Source: Bugula neritina (lineage: Eukaryota; Bryozoa; Gymnolaemata; Cheilostomatida; Bugulidae). From it: a DNA stretch of 64,000 nucleotides. The stretch covers positions 177,001 through 241,000 of the forward strand of contig OZ037770.1 of NCBI GenBank assembly GCA_964035545.1, read 5' to 3'. Positions within the stretch are counted from its first letter, which is position 1; the number at the start of each line of letters is the position of its first letter. The translations under genes were made by a program, and so were the position numbers. The notes beneath the pieces were generated by a model. It was not told the origin of the DNA, ran no database searches, and saw only the letters and a program-made list of their open reading frames with translations. Shown in pieces: positions 1-13,382 of the stretch.

Positions 1-1180
1 TATAATCAGTCACAAAACTCATTACGGATTCCCACCATTTGCATTACAATAAAGTTATAATAATCTACTGCATACCATTATGCATGGCTTTGCCCAACAC
101 TGTGTATAAAATACTCCTCATGCACTTACTACAAGGAAATGCTCAACAATAACTAGACAATTTAATTACACTGCAATTACACCGAGTTCTATAATTAATT
201 CAGCATTACGTTTAGTTCTAATGTTTAAAATATCTTTTATATATTAATGACTTCTCAACACTACAATGAGCTCTAGTATTAAAATATTCTTGATAATATA
301 GTAATATAGTATCATACATGATGCTATATACTTTAATATATAATATAGTATTAAGGTATGATATAATATCATAATATGTAAACATAACATAGTATATATG
401 CTCCTATATTATAATATTTTATAAGAATATTGTAAGCTAAATAGGGTGGTAGTTCTCTATTGAAAACTTTTGTAACTAAACTAAGAAGGTTTATTCTTTC
501 AGACAACAAAACAAGAGATGAAATCTGCACGGAACAGATCTGCAGGTGACTTGTGTTTACACAAAGACCGGGTTTACTGCGGCATGTAATGGCCCTTGCA
601 CTAAGACCAGTCTTATAGTAATCTCTACATATAAATTCTATCTCACTGCTAACTTTGTGTTTGAAGTTTCATAAATTTAATGGCCCTGTTAGTGATAGCT
701 CATTAATAAATACTACTAATTACTCAAAGTCTAAAACCAACCCTGACTTGTAATGGATGCGGTATATTAACCCCCCCCCCCCTTCAGCTGTGTGCAGAGC
801 CAGTGGGAAATTGGGTTAAACTGATTTTACACATTATATTAAAGGGGTAGATGAATCTGGTCACATGATGAGATGCTAGCCGGATAGGCATAAAAACTAC
901 CATCACATCACAAGTCATTCAGCATCTATTGAGAATTAGGCTATAACACTTGTTCTTAGCAGTTTGGTGTGCATATTGACTAGTTATTTATGACTACTTT
1001 AGCTCTGAAATATTTCCCTGAAAAGTTTAGCTTCACAACTCGCCACATTTAGGTTAGTAGTTTGTTAGGCTGATATTGGGCTGATTTGTTCTATTGCCCC
1101 GTTCGTTGTTATAAAGTAGTACCGCATCTAGCAAGCTATACGTTTATTAGAAGAAATATATGAGGTTATAATTTCATGTC
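1..1180. other. AT-rich noncoding flank
   Basis: No open frame or splice pattern here looks like a gene. Around 640-720 the text matches the complement of about 11690-11780 (a shared stretch around GGGCCATTAAATTTATG). This shows that the palindrome further right once reached into this segment, before roughly 1.1 kb on the left and 0.2 kb on the right diverged or were inserted. A C12 run sits near 771-782. Confidence 0.5.
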
Positions 1181-1189
1181 AGTCTGAGA

Positions 1190-1415
1190 GGCAGAGCACA
1201 TGCTGGATGTGTCGTCTCAGAGCACATACTGAATGTGTCGTCTCAGAGCACATGCTGAATGTGTCATCCCAGAGCACATACTGGATGTGTCATCCCAGAG
1301 CACATGCTGAATGTGTCATCTCAAAGCACATACTGGATGTGTCATCCCAGAGCACATGCTGAATGTGTCATCCCAGAGCACATGCTGAATGTGTCATCTA
1401 CTACTACATCACAGA
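1190..1415. repeat. minisatellite, ~27-bp unit
   Basis: About eight imperfect copies of a unit containing CAGAGCACATGCTGAATGTG. The unit length keeps one frame open across the array, but the resulting peptide is low-complexity and I do not regard it as coding. Confidence 0.85.
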
Positions 1416-1805
1416 GCACATGCTCATTTAGACCCGACCATATATTATGAGATGCACACTTGAAACTTAATTATTTATTTATTTATTTTACTTGAATTCT
1501 CAGACATTTGGTCTCTGAGATTTAAATTAAGCATTGTTGACATTATTACATTTTCATTCCACTCACTCTCACACTTGCTACTTGGCACGTAAATAGGAAA
1601 TAGAAATTCAGAATTACACAATTAAATGTTAATATTCGCACGATTAACTACTCAAAGAAATCTGCTCATTAAACTAGGCAGATTTCAGGGAAATACTAAT
1701 TTATCTGTCAGCAATAATATTTGTAGTTGAATGATCAGTTGGTTGATAAATAAACAACAAAAATGAAAGAGTCTAAGCACAACTATGGTAAGCTTAAGCA
1801 AAGAG

Positions 1806-2048
1806 AGTATATATATTACTGTAACACTTGTATACCAAAGAGTATATATTACTGTAACACTTGTATATAACAAAGAGTATATATTACTGTAACACTTGTA
1901 TATAACAAAGAGTATATATTACTGTAACACTTGTATAACAAAGAGTATATATTACTGTAACACTTGTATAACAAAGAGTATATATTACTGTAACACTTGT
2001 ATAACAAAGAGTATATATATTACTGTAACACTTGTATACCAAAGAGTA
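1806..2048. repeat. ~30-bp minisatellite at outer edge of left arm
   Basis: Seven to eight copies of a unit containing ATATTACTGTAACACTTGTA. The same array, inverted, lies at the outer edge of the right arm. A tandem repeat inside long inverted arms recalls the layout of foldback elements, but no terminal duplication could be fixed. Confidence 0.85.
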
Positions 2049-5000
2049 TACATCTACATGACCCTAGATCTATTTCTATTGTGGAGATATAAAATTGATT
2101 CATTCAAATGTGTGAAAACAACACAAGAATTATGTATGCAAAGTTCTTCTTTATCTGTTTTCATATCAAAGGAGATTTTATTCATATCAGTTGGTGCCGA
2201 GTGCACATCAAATTCTATTCAATTCAAACATAAAAACCTGCATGTATATTCTTCTTGTTTCATCATATAAATACTAAGTTTATCCACTCTACACTCTACC
2301 AATATAACAAACACATTATATACTATAGCATCCCTTTTACCAATTGTCTTTCAGAATTCCAGTCTAAAACAAATACTTTTGAAGTTTTCAAGTCTTTAGC
2401 ACCTCCATTATGGCTAATTTACATTTAACAAAAGAGCAATGAAGTAAAGCAAACAAATTCAGTTCATCTCTTTTATTCACTCACTGATTTATGTTGACTC
2501 AAAATGGCTACTCTAACTCTTCCTTTCATACAAACTAATTTTATTAGGAATTCACTGAACATGAACAATATGAGCTGAAGAGAGACTCGTGTCAAGGTCA
2601 CTATTGTATGTTTATTATACTCTATGTAATGGTACAAAGTTGCCTGCAGTCTAGAAATTGGTTAAGATTTTATATCTTATTTTAAACAATACTTCAAGTT
2701 TTATCTATAGATAGATTTTTATGTCACATATAACCAGATTAAGGATTAGGATCCAACATTATTATTTATTTTATGTTTACAGCCCTTTTCTTAATTAATT
2801 AGAGAATTTCAGAGAGTCTGGGTATGATAAAAACTACTTTCAATAACTCCACTTACTTGGCCAAAGAAGTGGAAAACAAAAATTAACGAAATATTTCTAT
2901 TTTCAGTTTTAATTAATCAAAAAAATACCTTTAATAAATTGCCTTTGCTTTTTCAACTGAAATTAATCTTTTTAATATTTTGTTCGCAGTATGTATACAC
3001 AACATAAATATACAGTATTCTATGTACAGTATTTCATGTTTAGTATGAGTTACGTGCAGTATATGTTAAGTAGAGTAATCATGTTACCTACAGCATGGTG
3101 ATATTGAGACATACACTAACCTGCACATACCTGTGGCTATAAATAGATCTACTACCTGCAGCAGGTGTGCAGACATAATAACAGTGCTAAGTGGTAAATA
3201 CTAGAAACTGATACATAATTAGTTAGTGTTTGGTGGATCATTCACTCTGGTGACAAGAAACTGAGATTGTCTCTACTTCAACCCATCTCAATACCATCTT
3301 CAACTTTCTCATATCATAATATTACAACTCCTCCATTCTCTCTCTTTATCTCAATATTATTTACTTCCTGTCAATATTTACTCCTCATTCTTTTCATCTT
3401 CTAATATATTTTCCTTTCAACAAATAAGTTTCAAATTGCTTAAAACTATCTAATTCTATGTTTAACTTATACTATTAGCATCCATTACCAAGTAGCTTTG
3501 TGCTGATTATACTACATAATCCACACAGCAAGTCTACCTGCTCACAATCAGTATTATTATACAGTAAAGTAATGTTAGATGTGCTGAGGATATGATGAGA
3601 GTTACTGTTTGTATTCACATGTGTTTATACTAACTACACTCTCACTATAATAACATTCCATTGAAATAAATTGATAGGAAAAACACACCAACCTCAATCT
3701 GTATCAGCTACCTTTTTATAACAGTAATTATCTTGTATTTGTTTAATATTGTTTTCTTACATTTAAATCATTACATTATGCATTGAGAGTATTCTAGGTT
3801 GCATGAAGAACATAGAAATATACATCAACACTATTTGTTGTGATTTTAAAATAATATTATCTTTACAACATAACAATAGCCATTAATATATCATAGTACC
3901 TGCACACACCTGTATTGGCAGAGTGTGTAGCTTTGATGTTCAGTGGGTATACAATACCATCTCTACTAAACAAATAAACTATTTAACACTAAGTATGATG
4001 GACATTAGCCTACAGCTATATTTCTATTCAATCACATATACTGTGATATATGCATTATCTGTATTTTAATATTATATAATATTCCTACATTTATATAATG
4101 ACAAGCTAATGGTATTGTATGAACACAATAATTGTAACTTAAGTTTGTTGTTGTGAAGTTCTATGAGTTCAACAAATGAAAGTCTAAACATGCTGAAAAC
4201 AATTAGAGTTTGATTTGGTAGACATTCAGGAAACCTTACAAAGTCAACTTAATAAACACATTCAATGTGTTATTATTTAACAAATATATTACATATTAGT
4301 AAATAAACACAAATATATTACATACTTAGTATAGAGTTAGAAACCATACAGTGTATAGATTGAATAGGAAATATTATGATAAGTTGTGATAATCAGTGAG
4401 TGACAGTGATTGGATTAAACACTCACTAGTCTTGCTTTACTCATTCCTATTATTGCGAAATATGAATTATTTTTATGTAGTTATAAGCATATTAATTATT
4501 ATTTTAGTTATTTACAAATTTTTCATATTCTATGAAATCATTATAAACAATTTAACTCCCTCCAAGTTGAAAAACACCCAAAGCACTTATTTAAACAAAC
4601 TTAAAGAAGAACACAATGCAAGCAGAATATATCTAGAATGTTTGAAGTCAACAACTGGTTGTTTGATCAGAGATGAAATATAAACATTGACTTGAGGTTG
4701 GTGCGTCTCTTTCTGTGTATCTTCTCCCAGCTCCATGTTTATCCTGTCTACTGTATACTATTACATGAGCTTTCCACTGCACACTCTACAATGTCTACTC
4801 CACTTTCTATCTTGAATAATATGCTTCAAATTTTATAAAGAAAACAAATAATGGAGGAGAATATAGAGTGAGGGAGAGTAAACACTCTAGCTGACTTAGT
4901 GACGGTTTTGGTGAGCAAAGTGGTGCTACTCTGCACACTCAAGTCTTCTTCAAGTCCTACTTGATTCCCAGCTGAGTGAGTAACAGTAGCTAACAGAACC

Positions 5001-5503
5001 AACAGTAAACAATCCACTCTAACATCATTGTATATTTTCGAAGCATCATGAACTGGCTTGTAATATAATTCAATATATTTTCAGATGAAACTATATTTGC
5101 TGTAAAACATTTCGTTATCTATCAAAGTTACAATAAGATTTTTCCCAATTGAATTGATACTTCACTCTTTCTACTACTATGGCATTATGATGTTTCTTTG
5201 GTGAATGTATATACACATCCCTCTAAGATGCTCCTGAGAGTGTATTAGCAAGTGCTCTAAGGTGTGAGCAAGTGTTCTAAGGTGTGAGCAAGTGTCATCA
5301 CTGTCTCCTTGACAACCACAACCAGTGCTCTCCTCTACTCTCTATTATATCAGTAAACTATCACTACCATGCAATATAATTATCTACCAGTAAGTAAGTC
5401 AACATAAATAAGAGTTGTGAGTATTTAGAGCACTTCAATTAGTGATAAGAAAGTATTAAGATGTCTACTCCTCACTCTAGCCCTTGCCCTCATAACTTAT
5501 TAA
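1806..5503 (+). repeat. left arm of 3.7-kb palindrome
   Basis: This arm is the near-identical reverse complement of 7738-11480. Matching landmarks are the 30-bp minisatellite at the outer edge (1806-2048 against 11217-11475), the segment at 2050-2270, the Pol-free AT-rich middle, a 4826-5042 module, and a 5226-5503 module with the doubled motif AGCAAGTGCTCTAAGGTGTG. By eye, divergence is roughly 1% around 4680-5040 and about 5% around 4400-4680, so the arms do not look like a simple assembly mirror. Homology fades after about 5503. It could be a foldback-type mobile element or an inverted segmental duplication. Confidence 0.9.
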
Positions 5504-7737
5504 CTACAGAGAGAAATATACAGCTAATTATACGGCACTTGTGCCGTTGTACAGATATAATAGTCATCCTACTTAACTTACTCTCTCAACATAATCAGAT
5601 AAGTGAGCATCAAATCTTAAACAATGAATTCTATCAAGTAAAACTGTTGTGTAAATCAGTAAATCTGATAAAACCTCAGATAAAATATGGGTTGGAGTCG
5701 AATTCATAGAATCTTATTAATCTCTATGAAGCTAGGCTTACAAAGTTTAATTATGTTTCAATAATTAATAATTAGCAGATTTTTCTTAGAGGATGTTGGC
5801 GACACTTGCACAGCCTTCAGGCAGTTATATTTGTATTGACAGTGTTGATGCTTTTAGTCTTGAGAATAGCGCCAAGAGCAGTTACATTTCCTCTCTCTAC
5901 TTGAGTAGATTATAGAGTATAGAGTATATACTATAGAGTATATACTATAGAGTATATAGTAGATTATAGAGTGTAGAGTATATTATAGAGTATATAGTAT
6001 AGAGTATATAGTATAGAGTATAGAGTACATGTATATAGTATATTATAGAATATAGAGTATATTATAGAGTATATTACAGAGTATATAGTATATAGCTACG
6101 TAGATCAATTATGTGACGACTGAGAGAGTAAGAATGAGTAGGAAATCTTATTTATAGAATTCTGAGTTGTGTAAACATCAGCAAGTAAATAGAATAGTGA
6201 GGGACCTTTTAAAGCACCGGACTCTAAGTTTGAATTTTACGTTTAGGATGCTAAGGGAACAAAGCGTGTAATTATATTCAGTTTCAACTCTTTGCTTGAA
6301 AAAATCAATGAAAATTGTTGTGATATTTGATTAGCTAGGACTCCTGTATGCTGTATTGTATGAGAGTCTTTAATCCCCCCCCCCCCCTTCTTTCACAGCT
6401 TACAGCATGAGTGTGTTAATATTGATCATTGTGCAATTAACTATGAAATACTATCCCAGCAGAAAAAACTTAACTAAGTAACAGTCACAATTGTTCATCC
6501 TTTACATCAGAAAACAGAGAAATTCTGCAACTTATGAAACATCCCACCACTTTATTAAATCATAAAATTTCTGTACTTAATGCTAAAAGTTATCTAACAC
6601 TAGATCACCTTGCCTACCCTGTCACTTGACATGGAGCACTTGCATGCAGGTGCTTGCTCTCTTCTAATTGGTTGGTTCTGATAATGAGAGACGCGTGCCT
6701 TCAAGTGCATAAGTAAGTCTAGCTGTAGCCTCAATTCTTGAAAAACTTTGATAATAACATTTATAGTCTACAGAAATAACGCTATTGTTTTGAAGCCTTT
6801 CTAGTTTGTGAATTGAGGCTTTTGTTTTGGTTTTTTTAGCAGAGAAAAAAGTTTAATTTTGCAACACAATCACTTCAATTTAAGCCAACAGCTAAAGATT
6901 AGATGACCTACTCCCACTCTGTGATGGCGAAACTGGGATCTTATATTAATTATATTCTATTACTGAACTTCAAGCTTTCCAAAACTTACAAATCAGGAAA
7001 TTCTGAGGTTCATTTAAAAGCTAGCCTCTTTTACTTATGCAGAAGCAGTACGGAGAGCGGTATGAATCCCCAAACCCCAAACCCAATATTGTTTATTTGT
7101 GGAGTACGCAGCTTGCTATGCATACAGCAAACATTTTAATTAATATCGAGTGCTTGCACTATACTAATGTGAACTTAATTTGAGAAGCAGCATGACAAAC
7201 TGACCCTTTCGTTGCACAAACGGCTAATTAGTAGATATTCATGTTGTTACCAACAAAGCCTTAGGTGTATAGAACTGTTTCTCCTTAACCCAACGGCTAC
7301 AGTGAAATATGCCAGTTGTTTTAATATTCAAACTCCTTTTTGTTCTTAGAATAGAAAAATATATGCGTATGAAACTAAAAAGAAGCATGCAGTTGTGTTT
7401 TCTTTTGATTTGAGACTTCAACTCAGCTTATTTCTGTTTACTTGTATTTTCTTAGAATAAAAAGGCTGAAATGCACTGCAGAGACCTAAGTGGTCATATC
7501 TGAGGTTTTAATGAATTAATTAAAGTAATATTGAGGACAGCATGAGCTGACCACAAACATTACAAACAGATTTTACTAATTGGTGTGTAAGTAGTGAAGC
7601 TATTAGCAAGAGTAATTAGTAACAGTAGTAAGTAGAGTGAGTGGACCCTACAGTGGTGGATAGAGAGCTCTACAGTGGTGGATAGAGAGAGTAGTAACAA
7701 ATTATATTAACTATAATGTCATTCAGAATATGGAATA
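5504..7737. other. palindrome spacer, no recognised gene
   Basis: Unique sequence between the two arms, except that 7478-7737 is shared, inverted, with the third copy near 12240-12552. It holds a degenerate TATAGAGTATATA repeat (5900-6095), a C14 run near 6375 and short open frames without recognisable domains or splice context. Nothing here supports a gene. Confidence 0.5.
5900..6095. repeat. degenerate TATAGAGTATATA array
   Basis: Imperfect repetition of TATAGAGTATATAG with variable spacing, in the centre of the palindrome. Confidence 0.75.
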
Positions 7738-8162
7738 ATAAGTTATGATAAGAAGTTACAAGTGCTAAAGTAAGAAGTAGACATCTTAATACTTTCTTAT
7801 CACTAATTGAAGTGCTCTAAATACTCACAACTCTTATTTATGTTGACTTCTTACTGGTAGATAATTGTATTGCATGGTTGTGATAGTTTACTGATATAAT
7901 AAAGAGTAGAGGAGAGCACTGGTTGTGGTTGTCAAGGAGACAGTGATGACACTTGCTCACACCTTAGAGCACTTGCTCACACCTTAGAGCACTTGCTAAT
8001 ACACTCTCAGGAGCACCTTGAGGGACTGTCTACATCCACCAAAGAATCATCATAATGCTATAATATAGTAGAAAAATGGAAGCAGTTGGTAAAAATATTA
8101 ATACAACTTTGATAGATAACGAAATGTTTTACAGCAAATATAAACTTTTTATTTGAAAATAA

Positions 8163-8414
8163 TATATTGAATTATATTACAAGCCAGTTCGTGATGCTTC
8201 GAAAATATACAATGATGTTAGAGTGGATTGTTTACTGTTGGTTCTGTTAGCTACTGTTACTCACTCAGCTGGGAATCAAGTAGAACTTGAAGAAGACTTG
8301 AGTGTGCAGAGTAGCACCACTTTACTCACCAAAACCGTCACTAAGTCAGCTAGAGTGTTTACTCTCCCTCACTCTATATTCTCCTCCATTATTTGTTTTC
8401 TTTATAAAATTTGA
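8163..8414 (+). other. 84-codon open stretch in conserved palindrome module
   Basis: An open stretch with no in-frame ATG, mirrored in the left arm at about 4826-5077 on the minus strand. Only three base differences were found between arms over about 250 bases, fewer than in the neighbouring DNA. It contains a hydrophobic run (DCLLLVLLATVTHSAG) resembling a signal peptide core. Both strands of this stretch are similar between arms, so low divergence may reflect gene conversion rather than coding constraint. I do not recognise a family. Coding status is doubtful. Confidence 0.15.
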
Positions 8415-11216
8415 AGCATATTATTTAAGATAAAAAGTGGAGTAGACATTGTAGAGTGTGCAGTGGAAAGCTCATGTAATAGTATACAGTAGACAGGATA
8501 AACATGGAGCTGGGAGAAGATACACAGAAAGAGACGCACCAACCTCAAGTCAATGTTTATATTCCATCTCTGATCAAACAACCAGTTGTTGACTTCAAAC
8601 ATTCTAGATATATTCTGCTTGCATTGTGTTCTTCTTTAAGTTTGTTTGAATAAGTGCTTTGGGTGTTTTTCAAATTGGAGAGAGTTAAATTGTTTATAAT
8701 GATTTCACAGAACATCAAAAATTTGTCAATAACTAAAATAATAATTAATATGCTTATAAATACATAAAAATAATTCATATTTCGAAATAATAGGAATGAG
8801 TAAAGCAAGACTAGTGAGTGTTTAATCCAATCACTGTCACTCACTGATTATCACAACTTACCATAATATTTCCTATTCAATCTATACACTGTATGGTTTC
8901 TAACTCTATACTAAATATGTAATATATTTGTGTATATTTACTAATATGTAATATATTTGTGTTTATTTACTAAATATGTAATATATTTGTGTTTATTTAC
9001 TAAATAATAACACATTGAATGTGTTTATTAAGTTGACTCTGTAAGGTTTCCTGAATGTCTACCAAATCAAACTCTAATTGTTTTCAGCATGTTTAGACTT
9101 TCATTTGTTGAGCTCATGGAACTTCACAACAACAAACTTAAGTTATAATTATTGTGTTCATACAGTACCATTAGCTTGTCATTATATAAATGTAAGAATA
9201 TTATATAATATTAAAGTACAGATAATGCATACATCACAGTATATGTGATTGAATAGAGATATAGCTGTAGGCTAATGTCCATCATACTTAGTGTTACAGT
9301 TTATTTGTTAAGTAGAGATGGTATTGTATACCCACAGAACATCAAAGCTACACACACTGCCAATACAGGTGTGTGCAGGTACTATGATATATTAATGGCT
9401 ATTGTTATGTTGTAAAGATAATATTATTTTAAAATCACAACAAATAGTGTTGATGTATATTTCTATGTTCTTCATGCAACATAGAATACTCTCAATGCAT
9501 AATGTAATGATTTAAATGTAAGAAAACAATATTAAACAAATACAAGATAATTACTGTTATAAAAAGGTAGCTGATACAGATTGAAGTTGGTGTGTTTTTC
9601 CTATCAATTTATTTCAATGGAATGTTATTATAGTGAGAGTGTAGTTAGTATAAACACATGTGAATACAAACAGTAACTCCTATCATATCCTCAGCACATC
9701 TAACATTACTTTACTGTATAATAATACTGATTGTGAGGAGCTAGACTTGCTGTGTGGATTATGTAGTATAATTAGCACAAAGCTCCTTGGTAATGGATGC
9801 TAATAGTATAAGTTAAACATAGAATTGGATAGTTTAAGCAATTTGAAACTTATTTGTTGAAAGGAAAATATATTAGAAGATGAAAAGAATGAGGAGTAAA
9901 TATTGACAGGAAGTAAATAATATTGAGATAAAGAGAGAGAATGGAAGAGTTGTAATATTATGATATGAGAAAGTTGAAGATGGTATTGAGATGGGTTGAA
10001 GTAGAGACAATCTCAGTTTCTTGTCACCAGAGTGAATGATCCACCAAACACTAACTAATTATGTATCAGTTTCTAGTATTTACCACTTAGCATTGTTATT
10101 ATGTCTGCACACCTGCTGCAGGTAGTAAATCTATTTATAGCCACAGGTATGTGCAGGTTAGTGTATGTCTCAATAGCAACATGCTGTAGGTAACATGATT
10201 ACTCTACGTAACATATACTGCACGTAACTCATACTAAACATGAAATACTGTACATAGAATACTGTATATTTATGCTGTACATACATACTGTGAACTAAAT
10301 AATGAAGAAATTTAGATAAACCAACAAAAACAATTTATTTAGAACATGTTTTGGTTAATTTAAACTGAAAATAGAACTATTTCGTTAATTTATGATCTTT
10401 TACTTCTTTGGCCAAGTAAGTGGAGTTATTGAAAGTAATTTTTATCACCCAGATTCTCTGAAATTCTCTAATTAATTAAGAAAAGGGCTGTGAACATAAA
10501 ATAAATAATAATATTGGATCCTAATCTTTAATCTGATTGTTTGTGACATAAAAACCCATCTATAGATGAAACTTGAAATATTGTTTAAAATAAGATATAA
10601 AATCTTAACCAATTTCTAGACTGCAGGCAACTTTGTACCATTACATAGAGTATAATAAACACACAATAGTGCCCTCGACACGGGTCTTTCTTCCGCTCAT
10701 ATTATTCATGTTCAGCGAATTCCTAATAAAATTAGTTTGTATGAAAGGAAAAGTTAGAGTAGCCATTTTGAGTCAACATAAATCAGTGAGTGAATAAAAG
10801 AGATGAACTGAGTTTGTTTGCTTTTCTTCATTGCTCTTTTGTTAAATGTAAATTAGCCATAATGGAGGTGCTAAAGACTTGAAAACTTCAAAAGTATTTG
10901 TTTTAGACTGGAATTCTGAAAGACAATTGGTAAAAGGGATGCTATAGTATATAATGTGTTTGTTATATTGGTAGAGTGTAGAGTGGATAAACTTAGTATT
11001 TATATGATGAAACAAGAAGAATATACATCCAGGTTTTTATGTTTGAATTGAATAGAATTTGATGTGCACTCGGCACCAACTAATATGAATAAAATCTCCT
11101 TTGATATGAAAACAGATAAAGAAGAACTTTGCATACATAATTCTTGTCTTGTTTTCACACATTTGAATGGATCAATTTTGTATCTCCTCCATAGAAATAG
11201 ATCTAGGGTCATGTAG

Positions 11217-11475
11217 ATGTATACTCTTTGGTATACAAGTATTACAGTAATATATACTCTTTGTTATACAAGTGTTACAGTAATATATACTCTTTGTTAT
11301 ACAAGTATTACAGTAATATATACTCTTTGTTATACAAGTGTTACAGTAATATATACTCTTTGTTATACAAGTATTACAGTAATATATACTCTTTGTTATA
11401 CAAGTGTTACAGTAATATATACTCTTTGTTATAGGTGTATTACAGTAGTATATACTCTTTGTTATACAAGTGTGT
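11217..11475. repeat. ~30-bp minisatellite at outer edge of right arm
   Basis: Inverted counterpart of 1806-2048. About eight copies of a unit containing TACTCTTTGTTATACAAGTG; alternate units carry GTATTACAG or GTGTTACAG, giving a two-unit alternation that the left arm lacks. Confidence 0.85.
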
Positions 11476-11972
11476 GTGCGTGTGCCATAATAACTCTTGA
11501 AAGCTGGCAGCTTGAGTCAAATGACCTATCAGCTAGGTCATGTGACCACATACTGTGTGGTAACAGCATCTTAGTGGGTGGTCCAAATAGTTCAGTCTTC
11601 ACTGGACTCAACATAGCCTAATAGCCTACCAGATATTGTATACAAACTAAGGGAGGCTGGGCTGATGCTCCACAAAGAATCTATATGTCATAATCTCTTG
11701 AATAATTAGTAAGATTTAATATTAATGAGCTATCACTGACAGGGCCATTAAATTTATGGAACTTCAAACAGAGCATTTACTATCAGATGAGGTGATACAG
11801 TGTACTGCAGGAGCCTAGACTGGACACAACATTACCTGCACACTTTATTACTAGATTCTTTTAATTCTTATCAAAAGAAAATCTTTAGAATCAGGACTCA
11901 GAGTCTGTTCTAAAAGCTGCATTACAATTTGATTTTGGTATTTCATTAAAACAATAACTGCAACTTAACATG

Positions 11973-12552
11973 TTCCTCAAGATGCTCCTGAGAGTGTATT
12001 AGCAAGTGCTCTAAGGTGTGAGCAAGTGCTCTAAGGTGTGAGCAAGTGTCATCACTGTCTCCTTGACAACCACAACCAGTGCTCTCCTCTACTCTCTATT
12101 ATATCAGTAAACTATCACAACCATGCAATATAATTATCTACCAGTAAGTAAGTCAACATAAACAAGAGTTGTGAGTATTTAGAGCACTTCAATTAGTGAT
12201 AAGAAAGTATTAAGATGTCTACTTCTTACTTTAGCACTTGTAACTTCTTATCATAACTTATTATTCCATATTCTGAATGACATTATAGTTAATATAATCT
12301 GTTACTACTCTCTCTATCCACCACTGTAGAGCTCTCTATCCACCACTTTAGAGCTCTCTATCCACCACTGTAGAGCTCTCTATCCACCACTGTAGAGTCC
12401 ACTCACTCTACTTACTACTGTTACTAATTACTCTTGCTAATAGCTTCACTACTTACACACCAATTAGTAAAATCTGTTTGTAATGTTTGTGGTCAGCCCA
12501 TGCTGTCCTCAATATTACTTTAATTAATTCATTAAAACCTCAGATATGACCC
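11973..12552 (+). repeat. third partial copy of palindrome arm
   Basis: Direct copy of 5226-5503 and inverted copy of 7478-8035. It begins at AGATGCTCCTGAGAGTG and ends near AACCTCAGATATGACC. It carries four copies of a TCTATCCACCACTGTAGAGC unit where the right arm has two. Three dispersed copies of the same module suggest a mobile or repeatedly duplicated sequence. Confidence 0.85.
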
Positions 12553-13258
12553 TTTAGTGCTGTTCACTCTACACATGCTCCAGTCTAACTTCTTAGCAGA
12601 AGTTTTATTAGTTATTATGACGTTATAACATTCTTGTGAGTGGTTTAGTTCTGGAGTGACAAAACTACAAGACAGGATAACAGCTCAACAGCTGGAGGCT
12701 TCTGTGCTAATCATTTCCTTCTCATGCTGCTTCTCAAATATGCTCCCTATGTAACAGCAAACAGCAAACAGCAAACCTCAGTTTACTTTGACTTCATATA
12801 CTCTGTTGGTTATAAGATTATGTATATACTATATATAACATGCTGATTACTAGGTATCTACCTTATAAAGCTTCTTACTGATCAATATACAGTTGTAAGA
12901 AATGCTGGCTAGTTAGCCTGTTTCCTCACTCAAAACTTCACATCTTTGTGGTAGTTTCTGCTGTCTAAACACCTTATTTCTTGGGGAATTTTTTAGATCC
13001 AGGGCTAAATATTTTTCTCCCTTGAAATATATGAAATACTTGAGAGGCACGCGACTTACATTGTCCAGACCAGCCAATCAGAGGAGAGCAAGCACCTGCT
13101 CCTAGCTGTCTCACTCTAAGCTGTCATAGCAGGGACAGGAGAGGCTATTTAATAAACCACATATATATATTGTGTAACAAAACAGTTCTTCATCTTCAAC
13201 GATGGCTATCTCTCTCCTGTCTTCCTCTTCTCTCTCTCCTTCTCCTTTTCTCGGTGTC
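12553..13258. other. noncoding, no recognised gene
   Basis: No exon-like structure. A short stretch at 13040-13130 weakly resembles the complement of 6600-6720 (shared words around GAGAGCAAGCACCTG), possibly an old dispersed repeat. Confidence 0.4.
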
Positions 13259-13318
13259 CGGTAAAAACGGCACAGGTAAAAACGGCACAGGTAAAAATGG
13301 CACAGGTAATAATGGTAC
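13259..13318. repeat. 15-bp tandem repeat, four copies
   Basis: Four units of about GGTAAAAACGGCACA, the last ones degenerate, immediately before the G-rich tract. Confidence 0.8.
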
Positions 13319-13327
13319 ATTTTCAAT

Positions 13328-13382
13328 ATTAGGGTTTAGGATGGGATTGGGTGTTTGGGATTTGGGGTTGGGGTTTAAGGGT
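13328..13382 (+). other. G-quadruplex-capable, telomere-like G tract
   Basis: At least six runs of three to four G separated by 2-5 bases (GGGATTGGGTGTTTGGG, then GGGG, GGGG and GGG), starting with TTAGGGTTTAGG. The spacing satisfies the usual G4 pattern. The opening resembles the animal telomere repeat but it is not a clean TTAGGG array. Confidence 0.6.

Larger units (their letters stand above)
7738..11480 (-). repeat. right arm of 3.7-kb palindrome
   Basis: Inverted partner of 1806-5503. Substitutions and small indels are scattered: for instance, the arms differ at about ten codons of a 95-codon frame (8557-8844 here, 4396-4683 on the left) and all of those changes are amino-acid replacing, as expected for unconstrained sequence. 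The module 8160-8560 is better preserved. The homologous block continues inward to 7478 when compared with the third copy at 11973-12552. Confidence 0.9.

Noticed and set aside
771-782. C-runs here, near 6375 and (as G) near 42822
   Set aside because: Simple homopolymers with no supporting context.
4396-4683. 95-codon frame present in both palindrome arms
   Set aside because: Differences between arms are nearly all amino-acid replacing and no family is recognised, so it looks like neutral DNA.
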